This document shows positions 31,921 to 40,524 of a stretch of DNA of 64,000 nt, piece after piece. The notes under the pieces are model-generated. The model searched no databases. It worked only from the letters and a program-made list of their open reading frames with translations, and was not told the origin of the DNA. The number at the start of each line of letters is the position of its first letter. Position 1 is the first letter of the stretch. Source of the DNA: TMP-24 sp046348855 (lineage in GTDB: Bacteria > Pseudomonadota > Alphaproteobacteria > Rhodobacterales > Rhodobacteraceae); NCBI GenBank assembly GCA_046348855.1, contig JAXMDK010000012.1:62001-126000 (forward strand), in the 5' to 3' direction. A program made the translations under genes and the position numbers.

Positions 31921-31949
31921 AATATAGTTCAACGTTAAACTATCTATAG
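31921..31949 (-). promoter_or_regulatory. pdhA promoter with palindromic operator
   Basis: On the minus strand a weak CTATAG -35 (31944-31949) and a TATATT -10 (31921-31926) are 17 bases apart. The spacer and -10 edge are covered by TAGTTTAACGTTGAACTA (31925-31942), a palindrome with one mismatched base pair. The region is far more AT-rich than its surroundings. A regulator binding here would directly control PDH expression. Confidence 0.5.
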
Positions 31950-32015
31950 CGCAATTGGCGGTCCGTGGCGACAGAAAATTTGCCGTGCGCGAAAGGGCGC
32001 GGTGCGGCCGCCGGG

Positions 32016-32318
32016 TCAGCGGATGACGATTTCGTCCGACCGCACGTAACCCAGGACGTTGCGCACCCGCTCGTCCAGCAAATCAAGGTCGAGATACTCG
32101 TCCGACAGGCGCCGCGTCAGGTTTTCCATGCGCGCCACCTCGGCCTTCAGCCGGTCGCGCTCGGCAGTCAGGGCCTGCTTCTCGGCGGTGATCTCGGCGC
32201 GCTTGACGACGCCGAAATCACCCTGCACGGCGGCAAAGGTAAAATAGCCGCCGACCGCCAGCATGGCGGCCCCGACGAAGGCCGCCCCGACTGCCGGTTT
32301 CAGACTGGAAAGACGCAT
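32016..32318 (-). CDS. FtsB/DivIC-like septum formation initiator
   Basis: This 100-residue protein has a short cytoplasmic N-terminus, one membrane segment (VGAAFVGAAMLAVGGYFTFAAV) and a coiled coil (VKRAEITAEKQALTAERDRLKAEVARMENLTRRL), ending LLDERVRNVLGYVRSDEIVI. This is the FtsB/DivIC architecture of the division complex FtsQ-FtsB-FtsL. It lies upstream of pdhA in the same direction, as is common in this group of bacteria. The name ftsB is probable rather than proven. Confidence 0.85.
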   Translation of the reverse strand: MRLSSLKPAVGAAFVGAAMLAVGGYFTFAAVQGDFGVVKRAEITAEKQALTAERDRLKAEVARMENLTRRLSDEYLDLDLLDERVRNVLGYVRSDEIVIR

Positions 32319-32431
32319 GCTGGTCCCGTCACTGCTCTGGTCCGCCTCTGGCGGGCGGATTTTCAGGGATATTGGCACATGCGAACCGCAAAGGGAATCC
32401 TTTGCGGTTCATAAATTTGCAATGAATCGGC

Positions 32432-33322
32432 TCAGGCGACCGAGGCGTCGCAGATGCTCTGGATCGCCTTGTCCAGGACCCGGTTGAAGGTCGCGTCGTC
32501 CTGCTGGGCGGTCAGTCCCTCGGTCAGCGCGCGCGAAAAGCTGGCGATCATGCCCTTGTTGCGCGCGAGAATCCGGTTGGCATCGTCGCGCGAATAGCCG
32601 CCCGACAGGGCGACGACCCGCATGACGCGCGGGTGATCGATCAGCGGCTTGTAGTGATTGTCGACGGTCGGCAGGGTCAGTTTCAGCATGACCTGCCGGT
32701 CGGCGGGCAGGGCGTCGAGATGCTTGAGGATCTCGGCGCGCAGGATCTCCTCGGCCTCTTTCTTGTCGGGGATCGAGATGGTGACCTCCGGCTCGATGAT
32801 CGGCATCAGGCCGCTGTCCAGCACCTGCATTCCCAGCTCGAACTGCTGGGCGACGACTGCGGCAATGCCCTTGGCCGAGGCCGCGTCGATGACCGAGCGT
32901 TCCTTGGTGCCGAAGATGCCCTTGTCGACCGCCCGCTTCAGCAGAGCGTCCAGCCCCTTGATCGGCTTCATCAGCTTGACCCCGTCGGCGGCGTCCTGAA
33001 GCCCCTGGTCGATCTTCAGGAACGGCACGACGCCCTTCTTCTTCCACAGGTAGTCGGCAGCCGGCTGGCCGGCGATGTCGGCGTCCATCGTCCGCTCGAA
33101 CAGGATCGCGCCGATCACCCGGTCGCCGTTGAACGCGGGCGAGGTGGCGATGCGCGACCGCATCTCATGGATCAGCGCATACATCTGCGCGTCGCCCGAA
33201 TAGCTGTCCTCGGCAATGCCGTAGAGCTTCAGCGCCTTGGGCGTCGAACCGCCGCTCTGGTCCAGTGCCGCGATGAAGCCCTTGCCCGAACGCATCTGTT
33301 CCGCTTGCTTTTGCCGTGACAT
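32432..33322 (-). CDS. fba: Fructose-bisphosphate aldolase, class I
   Basis: This 296-residue protein is a class I (Schiff-base) aldolase: GKGFIAALDQSGGSTPKALKLYGI, GAILFERTMDADIAGQPAADYLW, VPFLKIDQGLQ, IIEPEVTISIPDK and MLKLTLPT with the candidate Schiff-base Lys. It interconverts fructose-1,6-bisphosphate and two triose phosphates. I chose the ATG giving MSRQKQAEQMRSG; a GTG five codons upstream is possible. It is encoded near pgk, which acts two steps later in glycolysis. Confidence 0.93.
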   Translation of the reverse strand: MSRQKQAEQMRSGKGFIAALDQSGGSTPKALKLYGIAEDSYSGDAQMYALIHEMRSRIATSPAFNGDRVIGAILFERTMDADIAGQPAADYLWKKKGVVPFLKIDQGLQDAADGVKLMKPIKGLDALLKRAVDKGIFGTKERSVIDAASAKGIAAVVAQQFELGMQVLDSGLMPIIEPEVTISIPDKKEAEEILRAEILKHLDALPADRQVMLKLTLPTVDNHYKPLIDHPRVMRVVALSGGYSRDDANRILARNKGMIASFSRALTEGLTAQQDDATFNRVLDKAIQSICDASVA

Positions 33323-33439
33323 GCCTTGCTCCACCACGAAAATCCGGTTGCCGGGCCGAATGATGGCCCTTTGCGCGGGTTTTAGGCAAGCCTTCCGCAG
33401 GTTGCAAACGTGGTGGCGCTAACGCCCCGCAACTGCACA

Positions 33440-34180
33440 CTATTTCAGAAACAAAGCCGTGATCCGCGGCATCAGGAACCGCGGTGCTGCCTTCGAGGCC
33501 AGTGCAAACAGCCGATTCCCGATCCCGGTGACGCGAATCCTGCGCCCCGCCAGCATCGCCTGCCAGCCGGACCGGGCGATCCTGCCGGCTGCCGTGGCGG
33601 CGCCGGTCGCCGTCGCGCCGGGGCAGAAGGCGGTAACGGTCACGCTGGTGCCGCGCAGGTCCTCGGCCACCGCCTCGGACAGCGACAGCACATAGGCCTG
33701 GGTCGCGTGATGGACGGCCTTGCCGGGGCCGGGGGCATGGCCCGCAACCGAACAGAGGTTCAGGATGCGCCCGCCGCCTGCCGCCAGCATGTGGGCGACG
33801 GCGCGCTTCATCAGGATGGTCAGGGCCAGCACGTTCACCCGCACCGAGCGGTCCTCGTGGGCGAAGTCGCTGTCCTGGAACCGCCCCTCGCTGGGCAGAT
33901 CGGCGGTGTTGACCAGCACGTCGATGCGGCGGCGGGTCGCGGCGCGGCGCCACAGAAGTTCGACCGCCTCGGGGTCCGACAGGTCGGTGGCGATGATCTC
34001 GACGGCGATCTTGTGGCGGGCGCGGAGGTCTTCGGCCAGCTTTTCCATCTTCTGCGCCTGACGCACCGCAAGGATCAGGTCGCGCCCCTCGGCAGCGGCC
34101 AGGATCGCGAACTCGCGCCCCAGCCCCTCCGACGCGCCGGTGATGAGCGTCCAGCCTTTCAGGCCGCCCTGCGATGCCAT
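33440..34180 (-). CDS. Short-chain dehydrogenase-like protein lacking the catalytic Tyr/Lys
   Basis: This 246-residue protein has an SDR Rossmann fold (WTLITGASEGLGREFAILAA, ATDLSDPEAVELLW) and the later segments VTAFCPGATATGA and RILNLCSVAGHAPGPGK. However the catalytic YxxxK reads HHATQ: position 157 is His and 161 is Gln. The NNAG motif reads NTADLP. Ser144 remains. Normal oxidoreductase activity therefore seems unlikely. It could be a regulatory or structural paralog or a decaying gene, although the frame is intact. It lies between fba and pgk. Confidence 0.78.
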   Translation of the reverse strand: MASQGGLKGWTLITGASEGLGREFAILAAAEGRDLILAVRQAQKMEKLAEDLRARHKIAVEIIATDLSDPEAVELLWRRAATRRRIDVLVNTADLPSEGRFQDSDFAHEDRSVRVNVLALTILMKRAVAHMLAAGGGRILNLCSVAGHAPGPGKAVHHATQAYVLSLSEAVAEDLRGTSVTVTAFCPGATATGAATAAGRIARSGWQAMLAGRRIRVTGIGNRLFALASKAAPRFLMPRITALFLK

Positions 34181-34275
34181 TCGTCCTGTCTCCGTTGTCG
34201 GCCTGCTCGTGCCCATGCGGCCGCCACGGTTTGCCCGTGCGCGACTCTGGGGGTCCGCCGCTTGATGGCAGGTAT

Positions 34276-35466
34276 TTACGCCATCAATGCGGCAACGCCG
34301 GGCAATTCCTTGCCCTCCATCCATTCCAGGAAGGCGCCGCCCGCCGTCGAGATGAAGGTGAAGTCGTCCGCGACCCCGGCCTTGTTCAGCGCCGCCACCG
34401 TGTCGCCGCCGCCGGCGACCGAAATCAGCTTGCCCGCGCGGGTCAGCGCCGCCGCCGCCCGCGCCGCGGCGTTGGTTGCCTGATCGAACGGCGCGATCTC
34501 GAACGCGCCCAGCGGCCCGTTCCAGATCAGTGTGCGGCATTCGGCAAACAGCGCGGCGATGGCCGCAACGGTGCGTGGCCCGGCATCCAGGATCATCGCG
34601 TCCGCCGGGCAGGCGTCCGCTGCCACCGTCTCGTTGGCGGCTCCGGCCGCGAACTCGCGCGCCACCACCACGTCGGCGGGCAGGTGAATCCGGCAACCCT
34701 TTTCGTCGGCCCTCACCAGGATTGCGCGCGCCGTCTCGGCCATGTCGCGCTCGGCCAGCGACTTGCCGACCTCGATCCCCTTGGCGACCAGGAAGGTGTT
34801 GGCCATGCCGCCGCCGATCACCAGATGGTCGACCTTGGCGACCAGATTACCCAGCAGGTCCAGCTTGGTCGAGACCTTGGCGCCGCCAACCACGGCAGCC
34901 AGCGGCCGCTGCGGGTCGCCAAGGGCGGCGTTCAGCGCCTTCAGCTCGGCCTCCATCAGCCGGCCGGCGCAGGACGGCATCAGCCGCGCGATCCCCTCGG
35001 TCGAGGCATGCGCTCGATGCGCCGCCGAAAAGGCGTCATTGACGTAGACCTGGCCCAGCGCCGCCATCGCCGCCGCCAGGGCCGGGTCGTTCTTTTCCTC
35101 GCCTTCATGGAACCGGGTGTTTTCCAGAAGCAGCACCTCGCCGTCCTTCTGCGCCGCCACCGCCTTCTTGGCGGCGGGGCCGACACAATCCTCGGCAAAG
35201 GCGACCTTGCGGCCCAGCGCGTGCTCGAGAGCGGGCAGCGTCACCTTCAGGCTCATCTCGGGGACGACCTTACCCTTCGGACGGCCGAAGTGGGCCAGCA
35301 GCACGACCTTGCCGCCCTTGGCCAGGATGTCCTTCACCGTCGGCGCGATCTTGTCGATCCGCGTCGTGTCCGTGACCCGGCCGGCCTCGACCGGGACGTT
35401 GATGTCGACCCTGACCAGCGCAACTTTCCCGGCGAAATCCATCTCGTCGAGGGTTTTCCAGCCCAT
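34276..35466 (-). CDS. pgk: Phosphoglycerate kinase
   Basis: PGK (396 aa) makes ATP from 1,3-bisphosphoglycerate. The N-terminal signature VALVRVDINVPVEAGRVTDTTRI, LLAHFGRPKGK, ENTRFHEGEEKNDP and the C-terminal ISVAGGGDTVAALNKAGVADDFTFISTAGGAFLEWMEGKELPGV are textbook. The start MGWKTLDEMDFAG follows GGGAG. It is divergent from the cyclophilin genes and followed by the SDR-like gene and fba. Confidence 0.97.
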   Translation of the reverse strand: MGWKTLDEMDFAGKVALVRVDINVPVEAGRVTDTTRIDKIAPTVKDILAKGGKVVLLAHFGRPKGKVVPEMSLKVTLPALEHALGRKVAFAEDCVGPAAKKAVAAQKDGEVLLLENTRFHEGEEKNDPALAAAMAALGQVYVNDAFSAAHRAHASTEGIARLMPSCAGRLMEAELKALNAALGDPQRPLAAVVGGAKVSTKLDLLGNLVAKVDHLVIGGGMANTFLVAKGIEVGKSLAERDMAETARAILVRADEKGCRIHLPADVVVAREFAAGAANETVAADACPADAMILDAGPRTVAAIAALFAECRTLIWNGPLGAFEIAPFDQATNAAARAAAALTRAGKLISVAGGGDTVAALNKAGVADDFTFISTAGGAFLEWMEGKELPGVAALMA

Positions 35467-35620
35467 CTTGAACTCCCTGTCGGTCCACGGGCGCAGCCGC
35501 GCCTTTCCGCCCATTCACCCGATCCGGCGGCGAAGGTCAACCGACCCCGGCGCTTTGCCCTTTTCTTGGGCGGCATCCCGGCATAGGGTCCGGGCCGCAA
35601 ATTCATTGAAGGAGGCGACC

Positions 35621-36130
35621 TTGGCTGACATCAAGGACCCGGAAAACACCATCATCATCACGCTCAAGGACGGCCCCGTCGTCATCGAGCTGCTGAAGGA
35701 CGTGGCGCCCAAGCATGCCGAGCGCATGAAGGCGCTGGCGCGGGCCGGCAAATATGACAACGTGGCCTTCCACCGGGTCATCGACGGGTTCATGGCCCAG
35801 ACCGGCGACGTCGAACATGCCAACATGGAAGCGCCGCACTACAACCCCCGCCGGTCGGGGACCGGCGGCTCCGACCTGCCCGACCTGCCGGCGGAGTTCT
35901 CGAAACTCCCGCACGACCGCGGCACCCTGGGCGCCGCCCGGTCGCAGAACCCGAATTCGGCCAACAGCCAGTTCTTCATCAACTTCAAGGACAACCATTT
36001 CCTCAACGGCCAGTATACCGTCTATGGCCGGGTGATCTCGGGGATGGAGCACGTGGACAAGATCGCGCGCGGCGAGCCGCCGGCAAGCCCCGACCGGATG
36101 ATCTCGGTCAAGGTCGCGGCCGATGTCTGA
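35621..36130 (+). CDS. Cytoplasmic peptidyl-prolyl isomerase (cyclophilin)
   Basis: This 169-residue protein is a cyclophilin without a signal peptide: VAFHRVIDGFMAQTGD, GTGGSDLPDLPAEFS, GAARSQNPNSANSQFFI and NGQYTVYGRVISGME, carrying the active-site Arg and Phe-Phe region. It catalyses proline cis-trans isomerisation. The only reasonable start is TTG at 35621, nine bases after GGAGGCGA. The stop overlaps the next cyclophilin gene by eight bases. Confidence 0.92.
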   Translation: MADIKDPENTIIITLKDGPVVIELLKDVAPKHAERMKALARAGKYDNVAFHRVIDGFMAQTGDVEHANMEAPHYNPRRSGTGGSDLPDLPAEFSKLPHDRGTLGAARSQNPNSANSQFFINFKDNHFLNGQYTVYGRVISGMEHVDKIARGEPPASPDRMISVKVAADV

Positions 36131-36737
36131 GAACCGGATCTTCGTGACCGGCGCGGCGGCGGCGGGGGTGGCGATCCTCGCGGCCGTCTTCCTCTATGGC
36201 CAGTCGGTCAACCGGGCGCTCGCCGCCGACGACGGGCCGGGGCCCAACCTGGTGATCGACATCGACGGCCAGGCCAAAGGCCAGGTGGTCATCGACCTGC
36301 TGCCCGACGTCGCCCCCAAGCATGTCGCGCAGATCGTGTCGCTGGCCAAGTCCGGCGCCTACAACAACGTGGTCTTCCACCGGGTGATCGACGGGTTCAT
36401 GGCCCAGACTGGCGACGTGAAGTACGGCAAGGCCGGGGGCGACCTGTCGCAGGCCGGCATGGGCGGTTCCGATCTGCCGAACATCCCCGCTGAATTCTCG
36501 GACCTGTCGTTCCAGCGCGGGGTCGTCGGCATGGCACGTTCGTCCGATCCCAACAGCGCCAATTCGCAGTTCTTCATCATGTTCGCGCCCGGCGAGTCGC
36601 TGAACGGCCAGTATACGGTGGTCGGTCACGTGGTTTCCGGGATGGATGTCGTCGACAAGATCAAGAAGGGCGACCCCGACCTGAACGGCGTCGTCACCGA
36701 CCCCGACCGCATGGTGTCGGTCACCGTCGCGCCCTGA
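36123..36737 (+). CDS. Exported peptidyl-prolyl isomerase (cyclophilin)
   Basis: This 204-residue cyclophilin has an N-terminal signal or anchor (FVTGAAAAGVAILAAVFLYG) with a possible cleavage after ALA near residue 34, then the same fold as its neighbour: VVFHRVIDGFMAQTGD, AGMGGSDLPNIPAEFS, GMARSSDPNSANSQFFIMF, NGQYTVVGHVVSGMD. It should act in the periplasm on exported proteins. It overlaps the cytoplasmic cyclophilin gene by eight bases. Confidence 0.92.
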   Translation: MSENRIFVTGAAAAGVAILAAVFLYGQSVNRALAADDGPGPNLVIDIDGQAKGQVVIDLLPDVAPKHVAQIVSLAKSGAYNNVVFHRVIDGFMAQTGDVKYGKAGGDLSQAGMGGSDLPNIPAEFSDLSFQRGVVGMARSSDPNSANSQFFIMFAPGESLNGQYTVVGHVVSGMDVVDKIKKGDPDLNGVVTDPDRMVSVTVAP

Positions 36738-37093
36738 GCCAAGGCGCAGTCGTATCGGTCGGAATCCGCAGCAGCGAATGAGCGCGAGGCCGTTGCCTCG
36801 CGCGGCTGGCGGTCGGTTTCAACCTGCTTGGGCCGTGCGCCAAGCGCACGGCCAGCCCCGCCCCCGGGCGGCGGGGCTTCGCCCCCACCGGGGCGGGCGC
36901 TGTCCGTGCACAAACCGCCGGCATTGCGGCAAACCCCTTGGCCTGCGCTTGCGCTCCGGCCAACGGACCGGGTGACGCGCCACCGGCGCGTCCCCTGATC
37001 GGTCCGGGTAGTGCGAAGACCGACCCGTGATAGTTCGAAATGATAAGATGCAGCTTGGGCGGCCGCGCGCCCGTCGTCCGCGGCCGCTCCCTT
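36738..37093. other. 356-base intergenic region with several GC-rich hairpins
   Basis: No convincing gene is present between the cyclophilin pair and tyrS. Three inverted repeats are visible in a row: GCGCGAGGC/GCCTCGCGC (36782-36802), GGCCGTGCG/CGCACGGCC (36831-36839 and 36845-36853) and AGCCCCGCC/GGCGGGGCT (36854-36862 and 36870-36878). None is followed by a T tract. Reading frames here have biased arginine- and proline-rich translations. Confidence 0.6.
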
Positions 37094-38344
37094 TCAGTCC
37101 AGCACCACCAGCGCATGGCGCTTCTTGCCGGCGGTCAGCTTCACCGGCTCGGCCAGGTGGCTCGCGCCCAGCCGCAGGCCGGCGTCGGTCACCGGCTCGT
37201 CGTTCAGCCGTGCCCCGCCTTCCTGGATCAGCCGCTTGGCGTCCTTGCCCGACGCCGCCAACCCGGCGCGCACGAACAGCTGCACGATCCCCAGCCCTTC
37301 GGCCGCCTCGGCCGCCGTGACCTTCAAGGTCGGCAGGTCGTCGCCCACGCCGCCCTTCTCGAACACCTCGCGCGCCGTGGCCTCGGCCGCGGCGGCGGCC
37401 TCCGACCCGTGCAGAAGCGCCGTCACCTCGTTGGCCAGGATGATCTTGGCTTGGTTGATCTCGGACCCGGCCAGCGTCCCCAGCCGGTCGCATTCCGCCA
37501 CCGGAATCTCGGTGTAAAGCTTCAGGAACCGGCCGACGTCGGCATCGGTGGTGTTGCGCCAGAACTGCCAGAATTCGTAGGGCGACAGCATTTCGGCGTT
37601 CAGCCACATCGCGCCCGAGGCCGACTTGCCCATCTTGCGCCCGTCCGAGGTGGTCAGCAAAGGCGAGGTCAGCCCATAGATTTCCCGGTCGAGCACCCGC
37701 CGCGTCAGGTCGATCCCGTTGACGATGTTGCCCCACTGGTCGGACCCGCCCATCTGCAGCAGGCAGCCGTAGCGGCGGAACAGCTCCAGGAAGTCGTAGG
37801 CCTGCAGGATCATGTAGTTGAATTCCAGGAACGACAGCGATTGTTCCCGGTCCAGCCGCGACTTGACCGATTCAAACGACAGCATCCGGTTGACGCTGAA
37901 ATGCCGGCCGATGTCGCGCAGGAAATCGAGATAGTTCAGGCTGTCCAGCCATTCGGCGTTGTTCAGCATGATCGCGTCGGCTGGCCCGTCGCCATAATTC
38001 AGATAGCGGGCAAAGACCTGCTTCATCCCGGCGATGTTCTCGTCGATCTTTGCCGGCGTCAGCAGGGGGCGTTCCTCGGCGCGGAAGGACGGATCGCCCA
38101 CCTTGGTGGTGCCGCCGCCCATCAGCGTGATCGGCTTGTGGCCGCACTTCTGCAGCCAGCGCAGCATCATGATGTTCAGCAGATGCCCGACATGCAGCGA
38201 CGCCGCCGTGGCGTCATACCCGATGTAGGCCGGGACCACCCCCTTGGCCAGAGCCTCGTCCAGCCCTTGATAGTCGGTGCAATCGGCCAGGTAGCCCCGT
38301 TCGATCATCACGCCAAGGAAGTCGGATTTCGGATGGTAGGTCAT
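37094..38344 (-). CDS. tyrS: Tyrosyl-tRNA synthetase
   Basis: TyrRS (about 416 aa) charges tRNA-Tyr. The HIGH-type motif is HVGHL in GYDATAASLHVGHLLNIMMLRWLQ, the KMSKS-type motif is KMGKS in TSDGRKMGKSASGAMWL, and QMGGSDQWGNIVNGIDL is the tyrosine pocket segment. A C-terminal S4-type RNA-binding domain follows (AKRLIQEGGARLNDEPVTDAGLRL). I favour the start MTYHPKSDF as the usual family N-terminus; ATGs two or five codons upstream are possible. It is divergent from anmK. Confidence 0.94.
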   Translation of the reverse strand: MTYHPKSDFLGVMIERGYLADCTDYQGLDEALAKGVVPAYIGYDATAASLHVGHLLNIMMLRWLQKCGHKPITLMGGGTTKVGDPSFRAEERPLLTPAKIDENIAGMKQVFARYLNYGDGPADAIMLNNAEWLDSLNYLDFLRDIGRHFSVNRMLSFESVKSRLDREQSLSFLEFNYMILQAYDFLELFRRYGCLLQMGGSDQWGNIVNGIDLTRRVLDREIYGLTSPLLTTSDGRKMGKSASGAMWLNAEMLSPYEFWQFWRNTTDADVGRFLKLYTEIPVAECDRLGTLAGSEINQAKIILANEVTALLHGSEAAAAAEATAREVFEKGGVGDDLPTLKVTAAEAAEGLGIVQLFVRAGLAASGKDAKRLIQEGGARLNDEPVTDAGLRLGASHLAEPVKLTAGKKRHALVVLD

Positions 38345-38406
38345 CGGCATATCGTCCATTCTGTTCCGGCCAGCGGTATATCGGCGGGAAGGCGGCAGGG
38401 GAAGGG

Positions 38407-39501
38407 ATGTTGAAGGGACGGGTGCTCTGCGCGCTTGGCTGCATGTCGGGCACGTCGCTGGACGGTGTCGACGCGGCGGTGGTCCTGACCGACGGGCGGC
38501 GCATCGTGGAATTCGGCGAAACCGCCTACCGGCCCTACACCGACAGCGAACGGACGGTGCTGCGCAGGGCGCTCGGGCGCTGGCCGGGCGATCCCGGCGT
38601 GGCCGAGGCGGCCGAGGTGGTCGAACTGGCCCACGCCCGGCTTCTGGCGGCCTTCCGGGGGCCAGAGGTGATCGGCTTTCACGGCCAGACCCTCGCCCAC
38701 GACCCGCAGGGACGGGGCACCCACCAGGCCGGCGACGGCAGCATCCTGGCCGAGGCGTTGGGCCTGCCGGTCGTGTGGGATTTCCGCAGCGCCGACGTGC
38801 GGCTGGGCGGGCAGGGGGCGCCGCTCGCCCCGTTCTTCCATCATGCCTACGCCCGCTTCACCGGGATGACCGAACCCGCGGCCTTCCTCAACCTCGGGGG
38901 CGTCGGCAATGTCACCTGGACCGATCCGGCCATCGAGGCGCCCGAGGCCCCCGGCGCCTGCCTCGCCTTTGACACCGGCCCGGCGAACGCCCCGGTCAAC
39001 GACCTGATGCGCGCCCGGCTGGGCCGGGACCAGGACGAAGGCGGCGCGCTGGCCGGGCAGGGAACCCCAGACACGGCGACGGTCGAACGGTTCCTCGCCC
39101 ATCCGTTCTTCCTGAAGATGCCACCGAAGTCGCTGGACCGGAATGCCTTCCACGGGCTTCTCGACATGGTGGCGGGCCACTCCGACGCCGATGCCGCCGC
39201 CACGCTGACCCTGGCCGCCGCCGCCGCCGTGGCGCGTGGCGCCGAACATTTCCCACGGCCCCCGGCGCGGCTGCTGGTCACCGGCGGCGGACGCCACAAC
39301 GCAACGCTGATGGCGATGCTGGCCGATCTTCTGCCGATGCCGGTTGCGCCGGTCGAAAGCGTCGGCCTGGACGGCGACATGCTGGAGGCACAGGCCTTTG
39401 CCTATCTGGCGGTCAGGGTCCTGAACGGGCTGCCGACCTCGTGCCCCACGACGACCGGGGTGGCGGCCTGCATCGGCGGCGGCCAGATCAGCCGGCCCTG
39501 A
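38407..39501 (+). CDS. anmK: Anhydro-N-acetylmuramic acid kinase
   Basis: AnmK (364 aa) phosphorylates and opens 1,6-anhydro-MurNAc for cell-wall recycling. The ASKHA fold is visible: ALGCMSGTSLDGVDAAVVLTDG, VIGFHGQTLAHDPQ, WDFRSADVRLGGQGAPLAPFFHHA, FLNLGGVGNVTW, and LLVTGGGRHNATLMAML. It is convergent with rarD after 16 bases. The wall transglycosylase gene mltG is elsewhere in the window. Confidence 0.94.
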   Translation: MLKGRVLCALGCMSGTSLDGVDAAVVLTDGRRIVEFGETAYRPYTDSERTVLRRALGRWPGDPGVAEAAEVVELAHARLLAAFRGPEVIGFHGQTLAHDPQGRGTHQAGDGSILAEALGLPVVWDFRSADVRLGGQGAPLAPFFHHAYARFTGMTEPAAFLNLGGVGNVTWTDPAIEAPEAPGACLAFDTGPANAPVNDLMRARLGRDQDEGGALAGQGTPDTATVERFLAHPFFLKMPPKSLDRNAFHGLLDMVAGHSDADAAATLTLAAAAAVARGAEHFPRPPARLLVTGGGRHNATLMAMLADLLPMPVAPVESVGLDGDMLEAQAFAYLAVRVLNGLPTSCPTTTGVAACIGGGQISRP

Positions 39502-39517
39502 ACCAGTTGCCCGCCAG

Positions 39518-40444
39518 CTACCGACCCGCCGCGCGTGTCCGCCGCAGCATCGAGGTGGAATAGATCACCAGCGCCACCCAGATCAGCGGAAAGGCGATCT
39601 TCTCCGCCCGGCCGAACGGCTCGCCGAAAATGAACACCGCGGTCAGGAAGATCATGGTCGGCGCGATGTATTGCATGATGCCGATGGTCGACAGCCGCAG
39701 CAGCTTGGCGCCGTTGGCATAGATCATCAGCGGCAGCGCCGTGACCAGCCCGCAGCCCGTCAGCAACAAAGTATCGCGCGTCGACCCGGTGAAAAAGGCA
39801 CTTTGCCCATGCGCGACCTGCCAGGCCACCCAGCCAAGCGCCGCCGGCAAAAGCAGGATCACCTCCAGCGTGAAGCCCTGGTTGGGGCCGATCGGCAGGG
39901 ACTTCTTGAAATAGGCGTAGATGCCCCAGGTCAGCGTCAGGCTCAGCCCGATGACCGGCAGGCGGCCGGCATCCCAGGTCATGACCCCCACCGCCACCGT
40001 CACCAGCGCGATGGCCAGTTTCTGCACGCCGCTCAGCCGTTCGCCCAGCAGAACCGAACCAAGAAGCACACTGAACAGCGGGTTGATGTAATAGCCAAAG
40101 GCCGCGTCAAGCGCATGCCCGTTCTGGATCGACCAGACATAGATGCCCCAGTTGATCGAGATCAGCGCCGCGGTCAGCGCCGCCATGCCCAGCATGCGCG
40201 GGTTGCGCAGCGCGGCCTTCAGGTCGTCGGTCCGCCCCAACCACCACAGGATCGCCAGCGCCACCGGCACCGACCAGATGACCCGATGGGCCAGCACCTC
40301 GATCGTGTCGATGTTGGACAGGGCCTTCATGTAAAGCGGCAGGAAGCCCCACATGAAGTAGGCGGACAACGCGAACAGGAAGCCGCGCAGGCTGTCCTCG
40401 TTCTTCAGAGGCGCGGTGGCGGTGATCGGGGCGCTGTCGGACAT
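39518..40444 (-). CDS. rarD: RarD-type EamA-family transporter
   Basis: This 308-residue membrane protein has about ten hydrophobic segments. It shows the RarD N-terminus (FLFALSAYFMWGFLPLYMKAL and EVLAHRVIWSVPVALAILWWLG), then INWGIYVWSIQNGHALDAAFGYYINPLFSVLLG and MQYIAPTMIFLTAVFIFGEPF. RarD was linked to chloramphenicol sensitivity, but its substrate remains uncertain. The ATG gives MSDSAPITATAPLKNE; the longer frame is not supported. Confidence 0.9.
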   Translation of the reverse strand: MSDSAPITATAPLKNEDSLRGFLFALSAYFMWGFLPLYMKALSNIDTIEVLAHRVIWSVPVALAILWWLGRTDDLKAALRNPRMLGMAALTAALISINWGIYVWSIQNGHALDAAFGYYINPLFSVLLGSVLLGERLSGVQKLAIALVTVAVGVMTWDAGRLPVIGLSLTLTWGIYAYFKKSLPIGPNQGFTLEVILLLPAALGWVAWQVAHGQSAFFTGSTRDTLLLTGCGLVTALPLMIYANGAKLLRLSTIGIMQYIAPTMIFLTAVFIFGEPFGRAEKIAFPLIWVALVIYSTSMLRRTRAAGR

Positions 40445-40524
40445 GATGGCGCTTGCTAGACCCTGCGGCAAGCGGGCGCCATCGCAAAGTTGTGTGGGTT
40501 ACATTCTGTCGCAGCGCCGGGGGC

